The translations under genes were made by a program, and so were the position numbers. This document shows, one piece after another, positions 42,985 to 51,419 of a stretch of 64,000 bases of DNA. The stretch's first letter is position 1. Every line of letters starts with the position of its first letter. The notes below the pieces were generated by a model, which saw only the letters and a list, made by a program, of their open reading frames with translations, did not search any database and was not told where the DNA came from. The DNA is taken from NCBI GenBank assembly GCA_934654475.1, contig CAKUFZ010000004.1:56138-120137 (forward strand). The letters are read 5' to 3'. Origin of the DNA: an uncultured Coriobacteriales bacterium. Lineage in GTDB: Bacteria > Actinomycetota > Coriobacteriia > Coriobacteriales > UMGS124.

Positions 42985-45633
42985 CTACTCCTGCGAAGTG
43001 GTCTCCTCGGCAGCCTCGGACTCCGTCTTCTTCTTCGACGAAGCCTTCTTTGCAGGGGCCTTTTTGGCGGCGGCCTTCTTCGCCGGGGCCTTCTTGGTCG
43101 AGGACTTCTTCGAGGAGGCCTTCTTGGGCTCGTCGCCCTCGCCTTGCGCTTCTGCCTCGGCCTTTGCGGCGCGAGCCGCTGCCTTGGCGGCCTTCTCCTC
43201 CTCGGCGCGCGCCTTGCCGGGGCAGTCCATGTTCACGCAGATGCGCCAGGGACCGCGGGTGGTCGTGACCTCGACGATGGGGGCGCCGCAGTCGGGGCAC
43301 ACCTCGCCCGTCGCCTTGAGCTCGCCTCGCTGCGGAAGCGGGTAGCTCGTGGAGCACTCGTCATAGTTGGTGCAGCGGATGAAGCGCTTGAGGGTGCGCT
43401 CGCTGCGATGAGCAATGAGCAGGCCCTCGCGCCCAGCTGCGGCGCAGGTGGGGCACACCCCCACGGTGACGTCGGGCTCCTTGTTGGTGGGGCACGCCGG
43501 GTCCACGCACACGACGTAGGGCTTCGAGCGGAACGGCTGCACCTTGATCTGCGGACAGCCGCACACAGGGCACAGCTCCTCCACCGTCTGGATCTTGCCC
43601 TGGGGCAAGGGGTAGGTGACCTCGCACTCGGGCCAGGCGGAGCACCCGATGAAGCTCGAACGGGTCTTGGCCGACTGCTTCACAAGCAGGTCATGGCCGC
43701 ACTTGGGGCACACGCCGATCTTGGCGTCTGCCTGCACCGCGTCGCTGATGGCCTCGCCGAGGTCCTCCTTGTGCTCAATGAGGCCCTCGAGCAGCGAGGC
43801 AAGCAGCTCGCGGGAGTGGTCGACGACGGCGTCCTGGCTTGCCTGACCCTCGGCCACCTTCGTCATGTCGCCTTCGAGTTCGCTCGTCATCTCAGGCGTG
43901 GTGATGTGGGCGGCGTAGCACTCGAGGGCGTCGATGATGGCCATGCCGAGCTGGCTGGGCTCGATGGGGTCGTTCTTGAGGTACTTCACCTCGTAGAGGC
44001 GCTCGATAATGGAGGCACGGGTGGACTTGGTGCCCAGACCCAGGCGCTCCATCTCCTGCACGAGCTTGCCTTGGCTGTAGCGCGCCGGCGGCTCGGTCTG
44101 CTTGGCCTCGAGGTCAAGCGAGGTGAGGTCGACCTCCTGGCCCACAGAAAGTGCAGGCAGCTGCTCGTCCTTCTTGGAGCCGTACGGATAGATGGCGCGA
44201 TAGCCGGACTTCACAAGCACGTCACCGCTAGCGGCAAACGTCTGGCCGCCCGCATCGAGCGTGACCTTGGTGCCCTCGATGACGGGCTGCTCGGAGAGGG
44301 TCGCAAGGAACCTGCGGGCAATGAGGTTGTAGAGCTTCCACTCCTCGGGGCGCAGCTTGTCGGGGTCGCCGACGCCCGTGGGGTAGATGGGCGGGTGGTC
44401 GGTCGTCTCCTGCTTGCCGCGGGTGGCCTTGAGGGGCTGCGCGGCCAGGAGCTCGTCGCAGTAGTTGGCGTACTGCGGCACGCCCTTGAGCATCGTCACG
44501 ACCTCGGAAAGGTCGAGCGTCTCGGGATACACCGTGTTGTCGACACGCGGGTAGGAGATGAGGCCGCTCATGTAGAGCGACTCGGCGATGCGCATGGTGC
44601 GTGCCGGTGTGAGGCCCTCGGCGGCAGCGGCCGTCTGCAGGCTCGTGGTGTTGAACGGCGTCTGGATGGTGCCCTTGCGCGTCTTCTTCACCACGTCGGT
44701 CACACGGGCCCTGCCTGCGGCCTTCGCGTCCTGGTAGGCGCTCGTGGCAGCCGCCTCGTCCTTGAAACGGGCCGTGGCATGGGCGACCTTGAATTCCTCG
44801 CCCTCCTGCGTGGCGGCGGTGCCGCGCACGACCCAATAGTCCTCGGGAACGAAGGCCTGGCGCTCCTTCTCACGGCGCGCCACAAGGGCGAGCGTGGGGG
44901 TCTGCACGCGACCGGCGCTGCGCACGTTGCCCAGGCCGCCGAACTTGGCCATCGTGAGGTAGCGCGTGAGCACGGCACCCCAGATGAGGTCGATGAACTG
45001 GCGCGACTCGCCGGCAGCTGCCAGGTCGTCGTCCACAGCCACGAGGTTCTCGCGGGCAAAGGCGTGCTCGAGCTCGGGCTTGGTGAACGACGAGTAGCGG
45101 GCGCGCACCACCGGCACGTCCTCGTTGACCTGGCGCACCATGGACACGGCGTCCGAGCCGATGAGCTCGCCCTCACGGTCGAAGTCGGTTGCGATGATGA
45201 CCTCGTCGGCCTTCTTCGCGAGGTTCTTGAGGGTGCGGATAATCTCCTTCTCAGCGGGCTCCTTCACGACGGGCGCCCACACGAGGTATGGGAGGCTCGG
45301 CACCTTCCAGCCCTTGATGTCCACGCCCTCCTTGGTGAAAGGCTTGCGGACCTTCTCGAAAGGCGGGTGTGCGAGCGTCGAGGGCAGGTTGGCCGGAAAA
45401 ACCTCGCCGTCCTCGTCCACGCCAAACCAGCCCTGGTCTTCGCGCCACTGCAGCTCCCGGGGAAAATCGACCGCCAGGATATGGCCGCGCAGACCCATGG
45501 CGACCCACTCCTCCCCCTCACGGGTGAAGCGGCACACGGGGGTGTTGTAGACCTTGTCCTTCTTGGTGCCAACACCGAGCTCCTTGGCGATGTTCTCGGC
45601 GGCGTTGGTCTTCTCGGCAACTACAAGCTTCAT
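42985..45633 (-). CDS. topA: Type IA DNA topoisomerase
   Basis: An 882-residue enzyme. Toprim domain: MKLVVAEKTNAAENIA and ATDFDREGELIGSDAV; then SAGRVQTPTLALV; catalytic Tyr361 in ISYPRVDNTVYPETLD. The DFDREGELIG and DNTVYP blocks are those of archaeal TopA or TopB-type enzymes more than of E. coli TopA. Three C-terminal zinc ribbons follow (GVCPKCGHDL, CPVCGCPQIK, CPDCGAPIVE with further Cys), then a Lys/Ala-rich tail (KKAAAKKAPAKKASSKKK) like that of actinobacterial TopA. The ATG at 45633 is chosen by the conserved start; the open frame upstream overlaps hypB. It relaxes negative supercoils. Confidence 0.9.
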   Translation of the reverse strand: MKLVVAEKTNAAENIAKELGVGTKKDKVYNTPVCRFTREGEEWVAMGLRGHILAVDFPRELQWREDQGWFGVDEDGEVFPANLPSTLAHPPFEKVRKPFTKEGVDIKGWKVPSLPYLVWAPVVKEPAEKEIIRTLKNLAKKADEVIIATDFDREGELIGSDAVSMVRQVNEDVPVVRARYSSFTKPELEHAFARENLVAVDDDLAAAGESRQFIDLIWGAVLTRYLTMAKFGGLGNVRSAGRVQTPTLALVARREKERQAFVPEDYWVVRGTAATQEGEEFKVAHATARFKDEAAATSAYQDAKAAGRARVTDVVKKTRKGTIQTPFNTTSLQTAAAAEGLTPARTMRIAESLYMSGLISYPRVDNTVYPETLDLSEVVTMLKGVPQYANYCDELLAAQPLKATRGKQETTDHPPIYPTGVGDPDKLRPEEWKLYNLIARRFLATLSEQPVIEGTKVTLDAGGQTFAASGDVLVKSGYRAIYPYGSKKDEQLPALSVGQEVDLTSLDLEAKQTEPPARYSQGKLVQEMERLGLGTKSTRASIIERLYEVKYLKNDPIEPSQLGMAIIDALECYAAHITTPEMTSELEGDMTKVAEGQASQDAVVDHSRELLASLLEGLIEHKEDLGEAISDAVQADAKIGVCPKCGHDLLVKQSAKTRSSFIGCSAWPECEVTYPLPQGKIQTVEELCPVCGCPQIKVQPFRSKPYVVCVDPACPTNKEPDVTVGVCPTCAAAGREGLLIAHRSERTLKRFIRCTNYDECSTSYPLPQRGELKATGEVCPDCGAPIVEVTTTRGPWRICVNMDCPGKARAEEEKAAKAAARAAKAEAEAQGEGDEPKKASSKKSSTKKAPAKKAAAKKAPAKKASSKKKTESEAAEETTSQE

Positions 45634-45637
45634 GGCG

Positions 45638-46315
45638 CTACTCGGCCTTCTTGCCGCGAGCCGCCTCGATGCGGCCAGAGAGGAACTCGGCCCAAGCGTC
45701 GATGCCCTGGCCCGTCTTGGAGGAAATGCGGAACACCTCGGCGTTGGGGTTGAGGTCGGAGATCTCGGCGTCAAAGGCCGCCTCGTCGAAGTCGAACACC
45801 GGCAGCGTGTCGACCTTGCTCAGGATGACGGCGTCGCTGGCCTGGAAGATGCCCGGATACTTGAGGGGCTTGTCGTGGCCCTCAGGCACGGACAGGATCA
45901 TCGCCGTGAGGTCTGCGCCCAGGTCGAAGTCGACGGTGCACACGAGGTTGCCGACGTTCTCGATGATGATGAGGTCGGCCCAGTCCAGGTCGATGGCGCC
46001 CAGGGCGCGCTTGACCATGTCGCCCTCCAGGTGGCACAGACCGCCCGTGTTGATCTGCACGGCAGCGGCGCCGTGCTCCTTGACCTTGAGGGCATCGACG
46101 TCGCTGGCGATGTCGCCCTCGATGACGGCCACGTTGTAGCGGCCCTTGAGGGCCTCGATGGTGGCGATAATCGTGGTCGTCTTGCCGGCACCCGGGCCGG
46201 AGAGCAGGTTGACGCAGCAGATTCCGTGCTTCGCATAGACGTCGCGCAGCTCTGCGGCGATGCGGTCGTTGCGGTCGAGGATCCCCTTGGAAACCTCGAT
46301 GGTCTTCTCTGCCAT
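45638..46315 (-). CDS. hypB: Hydrogenase/urease nickel-insertion GTPase HypB
   Basis: A 225-residue SIMIBI GTPase: P-loop LLSGPGAGKTTTI, VIEGDIASDVDA, NTGGLCHLEG, ENVGNLVC, ILSKVDTLPVFDFD. It lacks the N-terminal His-rich nickel store and CxxCGC motif of some HypB proteins. The ATG at 46315 with AAAGGTGAGC upstream is used. It inserts nickel into [NiFe] hydrogenase with HypA. It ends 4 bases before topA starts. Confidence 0.92.
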   Translation of the reverse strand: MAEKTIEVSKGILDRNDRIAAELRDVYAKHGICCVNLLSGPGAGKTTTIIATIEALKGRYNVAVIEGDIASDVDALKVKEHGAAAVQINTGGLCHLEGDMVKRALGAIDLDWADLIIIENVGNLVCTVDFDLGADLTAMILSVPEGHDKPLKYPGIFQASDAVILSKVDTLPVFDFDEAAFDAEISDLNPNAEVFRISSKTGQGIDAWAEFLSGRIEAARGKKAE

Positions 46316-46339
46316 AGTGCTCACCTTTCCTTTTGAGCC

Positions 46340-46373
46340 AAAAAGCCCGTCTCGCGGCACAGGCGGGACGGGC
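46340..46373 (-). terminator. Terminator-like hairpin between hypA and hypB
   Basis: Leftward 11-bp stem with one mismatch (46363-46373 with 46345-46355, 7-nt loop) followed by five T. Placed between the two genes it would reduce hypB and topA transcription from the hypA side. Confidence 0.65.
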
Positions 46374-46381
46374 CTTGAGTT

Positions 46382-46771
46382 TTATTGAGCCTTCTCAGCC
46401 TGCTCGGCGGGCGCATCATCAGGGATGTCAACGTCCATCGAGGCTATCTCGAGCTCGCGGCCCGAGAGCAGCATCGTCGAGGCGCTGCCGCACTCCGGGC
46501 ATTTGAGATGAAAACGATCGTGCTCGAACTCGTGACCGCACTTCAGGCATGCCGAGCGCGGGTAGACGTACTCGACCTCGAGCCTGCATCCCTCGACCAT
46601 GGGGCCGCGCTGCTCGCAGCAGATGCCCCACATGAAGTCGAGCGACTCCTGCACAACCTCGGTCATGTCGCCCACACGCAGGCGCACGCACACAAGCTTG
46701 TCGGCACCCGCCTTCTCAGCGGCTGGAATCACCGAGTCGAGAACACCCTCTACGATGGAGTACTCGTGCAC
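46382..46771 (-). CDS. hypA: Hydrogenase nickel-metallochaperone HypA
   Basis: A 129-residue protein starting MHEYSIVEGVLDSV, with the nickel-binding His2-Glu3. Zinc site CLKCG ... CPECGS. The start codon appears to be GTG at 46771. It delivers nickel to HypB and hydrogenase. Lies 3 bases after tatC, and the last about 20 residues are acidic and Ala-rich. Confidence 0.92.
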   Translation of the reverse strand: MHEYSIVEGVLDSVIPAAEKAGADKLVCVRLRVGDMTEVVQESLDFMWGICCEQRGPMVEGCRLEVEYVYPRSACLKCGHEFEHDRFHLKCPECGSASTMLLSGRELEIASMDVDIPDDAPAEQAEKAQ

Positions 46772-46774
46772 GGG

Positions 46775-47605
46775 TTATTCCTTGTCCTCGTCTTCATCAT
46801 CGTCGTCGTCCTCGTCCTCGTCGGGGTCGACCCAGGTGCCGTCGGCCTTCTGCTTGGCGATGCGCTTGGACAGAACGAAGCGGGCAACAATCATCGAGAT
46901 CTCGTACATGGACAGCAGGGCCGCGAACATGAAGAGCATCGTGACCGGGCTTGCGTCGGGCGTGACCATGGCGCACAGGACGAGAAGCACGACGTAGATG
47001 GTACGCCAGTTCTTGCGGAACGTCTTGTACGGCACGAGGTTGAACACGATGAGGTAGAACACGATGAGCGGCAGCTCGAATGCGATGCCGAAGGCAATCT
47101 CAAGACCCAGGATGGCCTTGATGTAGGTCTCGGCGTCGGGAAGGACCGTACCGATGGCATCGGACTCACCGGTCATCCAGCCAAAGGCGGCACCCAGGAT
47201 GACGCAGTAGCAAAAGACGATGCCGAAGATGAACAGGAACACGCCGACGGCCAGGGTGGGCACGACCCAGCGGCGCTCGTTGGGCTTAAGCGCCGGAAGG
47301 AAGAACGCGAGAATCTCCCACAACACGATGGGCGAGCAGACGCACAGGGCTGCGAAGATGGCGACACGGAACCTGATGGAGAAGCCGCCCAGAGGAGAGC
47401 TGACGTAGAGTCCCGAGGAGACGTCGCCGGCCAGCGACGGCGGGATGAACTCCTGCACGGGGGCCATCAGGAAGTTGATGAGCGAAGGAGTCGCGAAGTA
47501 CAGAATGATGGCCGTGACAAAAAGCGACGTGACGATGATGGTCAGACGGCGACGGAGTTCGCCGAGGTGATCCATCAAGGGCATGCGTGCGGGTCCGATA
47601 GGCAT
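46775..47605 (-). CDS. tatC: Tat protein translocase subunit TatC
   Basis: A 276-residue protein with six membrane segments. Family blocks: MDHLGELRRRLTI, SPLGGFSIRFRVAIF, KPNERRWVVP, FGIAFELPLI and VTPDASPVTML. TatC recognises twin-Arg signal peptides of folded exported proteins. The C-terminus is a long acidic run (WVDPDEDEDDDDDEDEDKE), which is unusual. 20 bases after the tatA/B gene. Confidence 0.95.
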   Translation of the reverse strand: MPIGPARMPLMDHLGELRRRLTIIVTSLFVTAIILYFATPSLINFLMAPVQEFIPPSLAGDVSSGLYVSSPLGGFSIRFRVAIFAALCVCSPIVLWEILAFFLPALKPNERRWVVPTLAVGVFLFIFGIVFCYCVILGAAFGWMTGESDAIGTVLPDAETYIKAILGLEIAFGIAFELPLIVFYLIVFNLVPYKTFRKNWRTIYVVLLVLCAMVTPDASPVTMLFMFAALLSMYEISMIVARFVLSKRIAKQKADGTWVDPDEDEDDDDDEDEDKE

Positions 47606-47625
47606 GGTATGTCTCCAGGCCGCCC

Positions 47626-48222
47626 TTAGGCGTCGGCCTGTTCCTCCTTCTCAGCCTTCTGGGCAGCGGCAGCTGCACGGGCGGCTGCGATGCGATCCTT
47701 GTCGATACCGTAGAGCTTGGCAGCCGAGGAGGTGCTCTTCTTTGCCGTGGTCGCGGGCTTGGCAGCCGTTGCGGCAGGCTTCTTCTCGGCGGCAGCGGCC
47801 TTCTCAGCCTCAAGGCGAGCCTTACGCTCGGCGAACGTCTCGGAGGTACCGGCCTTCTTCACAGGAGCGGCCGGCGTCTCTGCGACGGGAGCCGTCTCGC
47901 CAGCAGCCTTGCGCTTGGCAACGGCATCGGCCTCGGCGGCCAGGCGCGCCTTCTTCTCGGCGAACGTCTCGGGCTTGGCCGAAGCGGCGGCACCGGTGAC
48001 CTTCTTCTTGGGGCCCTGCTTCTTGGCAGGCTCTTTCATGGACTCATTGAGCGGGTTCACGATCTCGGTCTGGACCATCTTGTTCATCTGGTCCTGGGCC
48101 TGACGGAACTGCCTCAAGGCACGGCCGATGGTGCGACCCATGGCGGGAAGCCGGTCCGGACCGAAGATGAGGAAGCCGAATATGAGGATGATCGCGAGCT
48201 CGGTACCACCGATTCCTAACAC
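47626..48222 (-). CDS. Tat translocase TatA/TatB-type subunit
   Basis: A 198-residue protein. The N-terminal helix and hinge GGTELAIILIFGFLIFGPDRLP place it in TatA/TatB; FGPDRLP is nearer TatB, although a single such protein can do both jobs. An amphipathic helix follows, then a Lys/Ala-rich tail with two ETFAE(K/R)KARL repeats. GTG at 48222 is chosen because AAAGG lies 7 bases before it; the ATG at 48243 has no ribosome site. Confidence 0.88.
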   Translation of the reverse strand: MLGIGGTELAIILIFGFLIFGPDRLPAMGRTIGRALRQFRQAQDQMNKMVQTEIVNPLNESMKEPAKKQGPKKKVTGAAASAKPETFAEKKARLAAEADAVAKRKAAGETAPVAETPAAPVKKAGTSETFAERKARLEAEKAAAAEKKPAATAAKPATTAKKSTSSAAKLYGIDKDRIAAARAAAAAQKAEKEEQADA

Positions 48223-48380
48223 CGTGGGACCTTTCTGTTGCATGCGGGCATTACGGTTTGCGCCCCTGTGGTGCGCGCAAGTCTTGACAGTATAGGGCAA
48301 GACTTGCGCCGAGACGCCCACAAAAATCGCACTAGTTTGCCAAGTCGGCAAAACCGGGGCGGTTTTTGTCGTTCCAAGGA

Positions 48381-48698
48381 TTAGGACTCTTTGAGTCCGA
48401 GCACCTCGTCAACGCCAAGCAGGCCCAAAATCCTCAGGACGTTGGCCTGGGGATTGAGCACCTGGAAGACACGGCCGGAGTCCTGGGCCTTGTGGGCCGA
48501 ACCCACGAGCACGCCGATTCCCGTCGAGTCGATGTAGGAAACCTCGGCCATGTCGACCTCGACTTCCCGCACGGCCTCGTCGGACAGGCCGGCGTCGATC
48601 TGAGCGCGCAGGTCCTCGGCGTTGCTCACGTCGACTTCGCCGCTCACGACGACGCGCAGCCTCCTTCCCTGCGCCATGCTCTCTACCTGTAGGTTCAT
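48381..48698 (-). CDS. STAS-domain anti-sigma-factor antagonist
   Basis: A 105-residue SpoIIAA/RsbV-like protein: VVVSGEVDVSNAEDL, then VDMAEVSYIDSTGIGVLVG with the phosphorylatable Ser in DSTGIG. ATG at 48698 with AGGAGG seven bases upstream. No partner kinase (RsbW/SpoIIAB) or sigma factor is in the window, so it is an orphan here. Confidence 0.88.
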   Translation of the reverse strand: MNLQVESMAQGRRLRVVVSGEVDVSNAEDLRAQIDAGLSDEAVREVEVDMAEVSYIDSTGIGVLVGSAHKAQDSGRVFQVLNPQANVLRILGLLGVDEVLGLKES

Positions 48699-48806
48699 AA
48701 GCAAATCCTCCTTGGGACTGTCGTCGCGACTGCCCTTGAATACCCGATTGGCACACCTTCCAAACACCAAGATTGCCAAACTTGTCCATAAAGGCCGTGC
48801 GAGCGG

Positions 48807-49703
48807 TTACTTCGTGGCCGAATCGGCGCCCTCCTGCGCGTCGGCGTCGTCTGCCGCCTTGTCGCTGGAAGCCTCGCCCGCCGCCTTCTCGTCGTCCTTC
48901 TGCGCGTCGGCGGCATCAGCGTCGGCGTCAGCCTCGGTATCCGAGGAACCAGCGTCGGCAGTGCCCTCGGCGCTCGATGAGCCGGCCTCGGCGCTGTCAT
49001 CGCTGTCGGAGCTCTGTCCGTCGAGCGCGTTCTGCGCCAGCTGGGCGTAAATCTGAGCCGTCATGGACACACCGGCAGAGCCGTCGGAGTCAAGCTCGGC
49101 GGCCTTGTTGAATGCCTCGACTGCAGCGGCGTAGTCGGGAGTCTCACCGGTGTAGTGCATAACGCCCAGGTTGAACCACGCCATGGCGTAGTCGGCACCG
49201 TCGCCCTCCACGTAAGCGGTGAGCTCGGCGAGGCCCTCGTCGGCCTTGCCGCCGTAGAAGAGGCACACGGCATGGTCGACGCTCACGGCCTGCGAGGTCT
49301 CCTTGGCCAGGTACTGACCGTAGTAATCGGCGGCCGTGGCGAAAGCCTCCTCGACCTGGCCTTCGTTACCAGAGTAGTCGGACGCCGCACGCATGGCATT
49401 GGCCATGTCCATGTAGTTGTTGCCCAGGCTTGCCATGGCCGTGGTGTTGTCAGGGTTGTCGGCAAGCTTCTGCTCCTGGCTGGAAATGATGCCGGAGTAC
49501 TTCTGCTTGACTGCGGCGACCGTGGTGGTGTTCGCCGTGGAATCAGCCTGCTGGTCGGACTCTTCGGCCTGCTGGGAGGCGTTGCCGGAGTTGAACGAGC
49601 AGCTGCTGAAGAACGGCAGGCACATCGAGACCACCAGGATGACGGCAAAGGCGACGATGACGACCTTCATCCAACCTGGGGTGTTGTTCTTATCAAAAGC
49701 CAC
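48807..49703 (-). CDS. Membrane-anchored TPR protein with acidic tail
   Basis: A 298-residue protein. One membrane segment at about 13-33 (VVIVAFAVILVVSMCLPFF), a linker, TPR-like helices (ASLGNNYMDMANAMR, YAMAWFNLGVMHY, AAAVEAFNKAAELD) and a final about 70 residues rich in Ser, Asp, Ala and Glu. GTG start with AGGAG seven bases upstream. Likely an envelope scaffold; specific role unknown. Paired with the small membrane protein upstream (9 bases). Confidence 0.72.
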   Translation of the reverse strand: MAFDKNNTPGWMKVVIVAFAVILVVSMCLPFFSSCSFNSGNASQQAEESDQQADSTANTTTVAAVKQKYSGIISSQEQKLADNPDNTTAMASLGNNYMDMANAMRAASDYSGNEGQVEEAFATAADYYGQYLAKETSQAVSVDHAVCLFYGGKADEGLAELTAYVEGDGADYAMAWFNLGVMHYTGETPDYAAAVEAFNKAAELDSDGSAGVSMTAQIYAQLAQNALDGQSSDSDDSAEAGSSSAEGTADAGSSDTEADADADAADAQKDDEKAAGEASSDKAADDADAQEGADSATK

Positions 49704-49712
49704 GAGATTCTC

Positions 49713-49976
49713 CTACTCAGTTTTCGCCGCGGCTGCGGCTGCTCCATTGGTGAGACCGTCGGCTGCGATTTGCGAGTTCGAAGCGACGTACATACCCGCA
49801 AAATACCCCACGCCCAAACCAAGCAGCAGCGCCACAACGGCGATGGCGACAGCCATGCCGAACGTCGGCGGCTTGATGGCCCCCTTCTCGCGCTTAGACG
49901 AAGGACCGGCCGTGGGGGCGACGTCCCCCTGGGCTCCGCCCTCCTCGGGGAAGAACTGATCGGCAGAATCTGACAT
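49713..49976 (-). CDS. Small single-pass membrane protein
   Basis: An 87-residue protein with an acidic start, a basic patch (SSKREKGAIKPP), one membrane segment (MAVAIAVVALLLGLGVGYFAGM) and an Ala-rich tail. I recognise no family. The Gly-rich end of the segment (GLGVGYFAG) resembles anchors of small envelope proteins. It is the first of a pair with the TPR protein. Confidence 0.6.
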   Translation of the reverse strand: MSDSADQFFPEEGGAQGDVAPTAGPSSKREKGAIKPPTFGMAVAIAVVALLLGLGVGYFAGMYVASNSQIAADGLTNGAAAAAAKTE

Positions 49977-50001
49977 GGAAAAACGACCTTTCTAGCTGGA
50001 G

Positions 50002-51399
50002 TTACGACCTCAGGCGACGACGCACGGTCTCGAGGCTCTGGGTGATCCTTCGCATCTCGTGCGTGTCGGCGTTAGGCACTTGGCAGAACTTGTCAGCGGC
50101 ATCATAGACGATATTGCCGTCGACCATCGTCATCATGACATCATCCCTACTGGAGGTATGCACAACGGCGGAGGTGGGGAAGTGCGTGGGGGCCTGGCGC
50201 GAGTCGGACAGGTCGATGGCGATGATGTCGGCCTTCTTGCCCGGATCGAGCGAGCCCACAAGGTCATCGAGACCCAGGGCGCGGGCGGAGTCGAGCGTGG
50301 CCATGCGGATCATGTCGGGCCCCTCGATAAAGCCGTCCTTGCCGTGCGTGGCGCGCAGGGCGAGCATGGCGAAGCGCATCTCGGCGATCGGGTCCATGCT
50401 GTCGGAGGCCGCCGGCGAATCGGAGCCCAGGCCCACGGCGATGCCGGCGCGGCGCATCTCGGGGATGCGCGCCAGGCCCTGGCCGAGCTTGGCGCAGGCG
50501 CGCGGCGTCACGGCGACACTCACGCCGTGGTCGCGCAGAAGCTCGATGTCGTGGTCCTCGAGCTTGACGCAATGGACGGCGAGCAACTGCGGCACGTCGA
50601 GGATGTCCCAGTTGAGCGCGTACTGCACCGGCGTGCAGCCGGCGGGCAGCAGCTCCACCGACTGGCGCGGGGCAAACGCCTGGTGGTCGGAGGAGTCGTT
50701 GGCGATGGAGAACACCGACGAGCCGTAGCGGATGAAGTCGCACTCCTCCTGCGAGCCGGCCAGGTGCATGGCCACGGGCGTGCCGGTGGCGTTTGCGAAG
50801 TCCGCGACCTCCTTGAGGATCTGGGGGTGGCAGCTGAAGAGGTTCTCGGGAGCGATGCCGATCTGGATGCGGTCGGTGTCGGCAACCTGGCCGCGCCACT
50901 GCCCGATCTGCTCGACGGCGCGCCCCATCTCCTCCTCGACCTGCTTGCGGGCGGGCGCACCGACGCTGCGGTACACGATGCCGCGCAGGCCCAGCTCGGC
51001 GATGGCGGGCAGGCATGCGCCCGTGGAGGTGACGTCGGCCACGCAGGTGATGCCGGCGGTAAGGGCCTCGTAGGCACCGATGTAGGCGGAGTCGAACCAG
51101 TCCTTGATGGTGAGCAGGGCCATCTTCTCGTTGATGAAGGCCTTCCAGCTCGCATAGGGCGTGTCGTTGAGGATGCCGCGCATGAGCGAGAACTCCAGGT
51201 GCGAGTGGCAGTCCACGAAACCAGGCATGATGGCGGCCATGCCGAAGTCGCGGACCTCCTCGCCGGGGTGGCGCGCCATGAGGTCGGCGGCGGTGCCGAC
51301 CTCGACGATGCGGTCGCCCTCGACGAGCACGGCGCCGTACTCGATGTAGGTGTCAAACGCGCTGGACACGGGAATCACATAGCGGGATGTGAGCAGCAT
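50002..51399 (-). CDS. Amidohydrolase, probable aminodeoxyfutalosine deaminase
   Basis: A 465-residue amidohydrolase. Metal ligands: DCHSHLEFS, AMHLAGSQEE, AVHCVKLED and GSDSPAASDS; the closing block GSLDPGKKADIIAID is typical of the TrzN/ADAL-like deaminases that act on adenosine-type compounds. Its neighbour 20 bases away is menG, a menaquinone methyltransferase. That context favours aminodeoxyfutalosine deaminase of the futalosine pathway; S-adenosylhomocysteine or 5'-deoxyadenosine deaminase are the alternatives. Confidence 0.75.
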   Translation of the reverse strand: MLLTSRYVIPVSSAFDTYIEYGAVLVEGDRIVEVGTAADLMARHPGEEVRDFGMAAIMPGFVDCHSHLEFSLMRGILNDTPYASWKAFINEKMALLTIKDWFDSAYIGAYEALTAGITCVADVTSTGACLPAIAELGLRGIVYRSVGAPARKQVEEEMGRAVEQIGQWRGQVADTDRIQIGIAPENLFSCHPQILKEVADFANATGTPVAMHLAGSQEECDFIRYGSSVFSIANDSSDHQAFAPRQSVELLPAGCTPVQYALNWDILDVPQLLAVHCVKLEDHDIELLRDHGVSVAVTPRACAKLGQGLARIPEMRRAGIAVGLGSDSPAASDSMDPIAEMRFAMLALRATHGKDGFIEGPDMIRMATLDSARALGLDDLVGSLDPGKKADIIAIDLSDSRQAPTHFPTSAVVHTSSRDDVMMTMVDGNIVYDAADKFCQVPNADTHEMRRITQSLETVRRRLRS

Positions 51400-51419
51400 A
51401 GGACCGGTCCTCCTGTCGT

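Noticed and set aside
41125..45753. A 1542-codon open frame on the + strand.
   Set aside because: It runs antisense to the binding-protein and topA genes, which have clear motifs. High GC makes the opposite frame free of stops. Composition is not protein-like.
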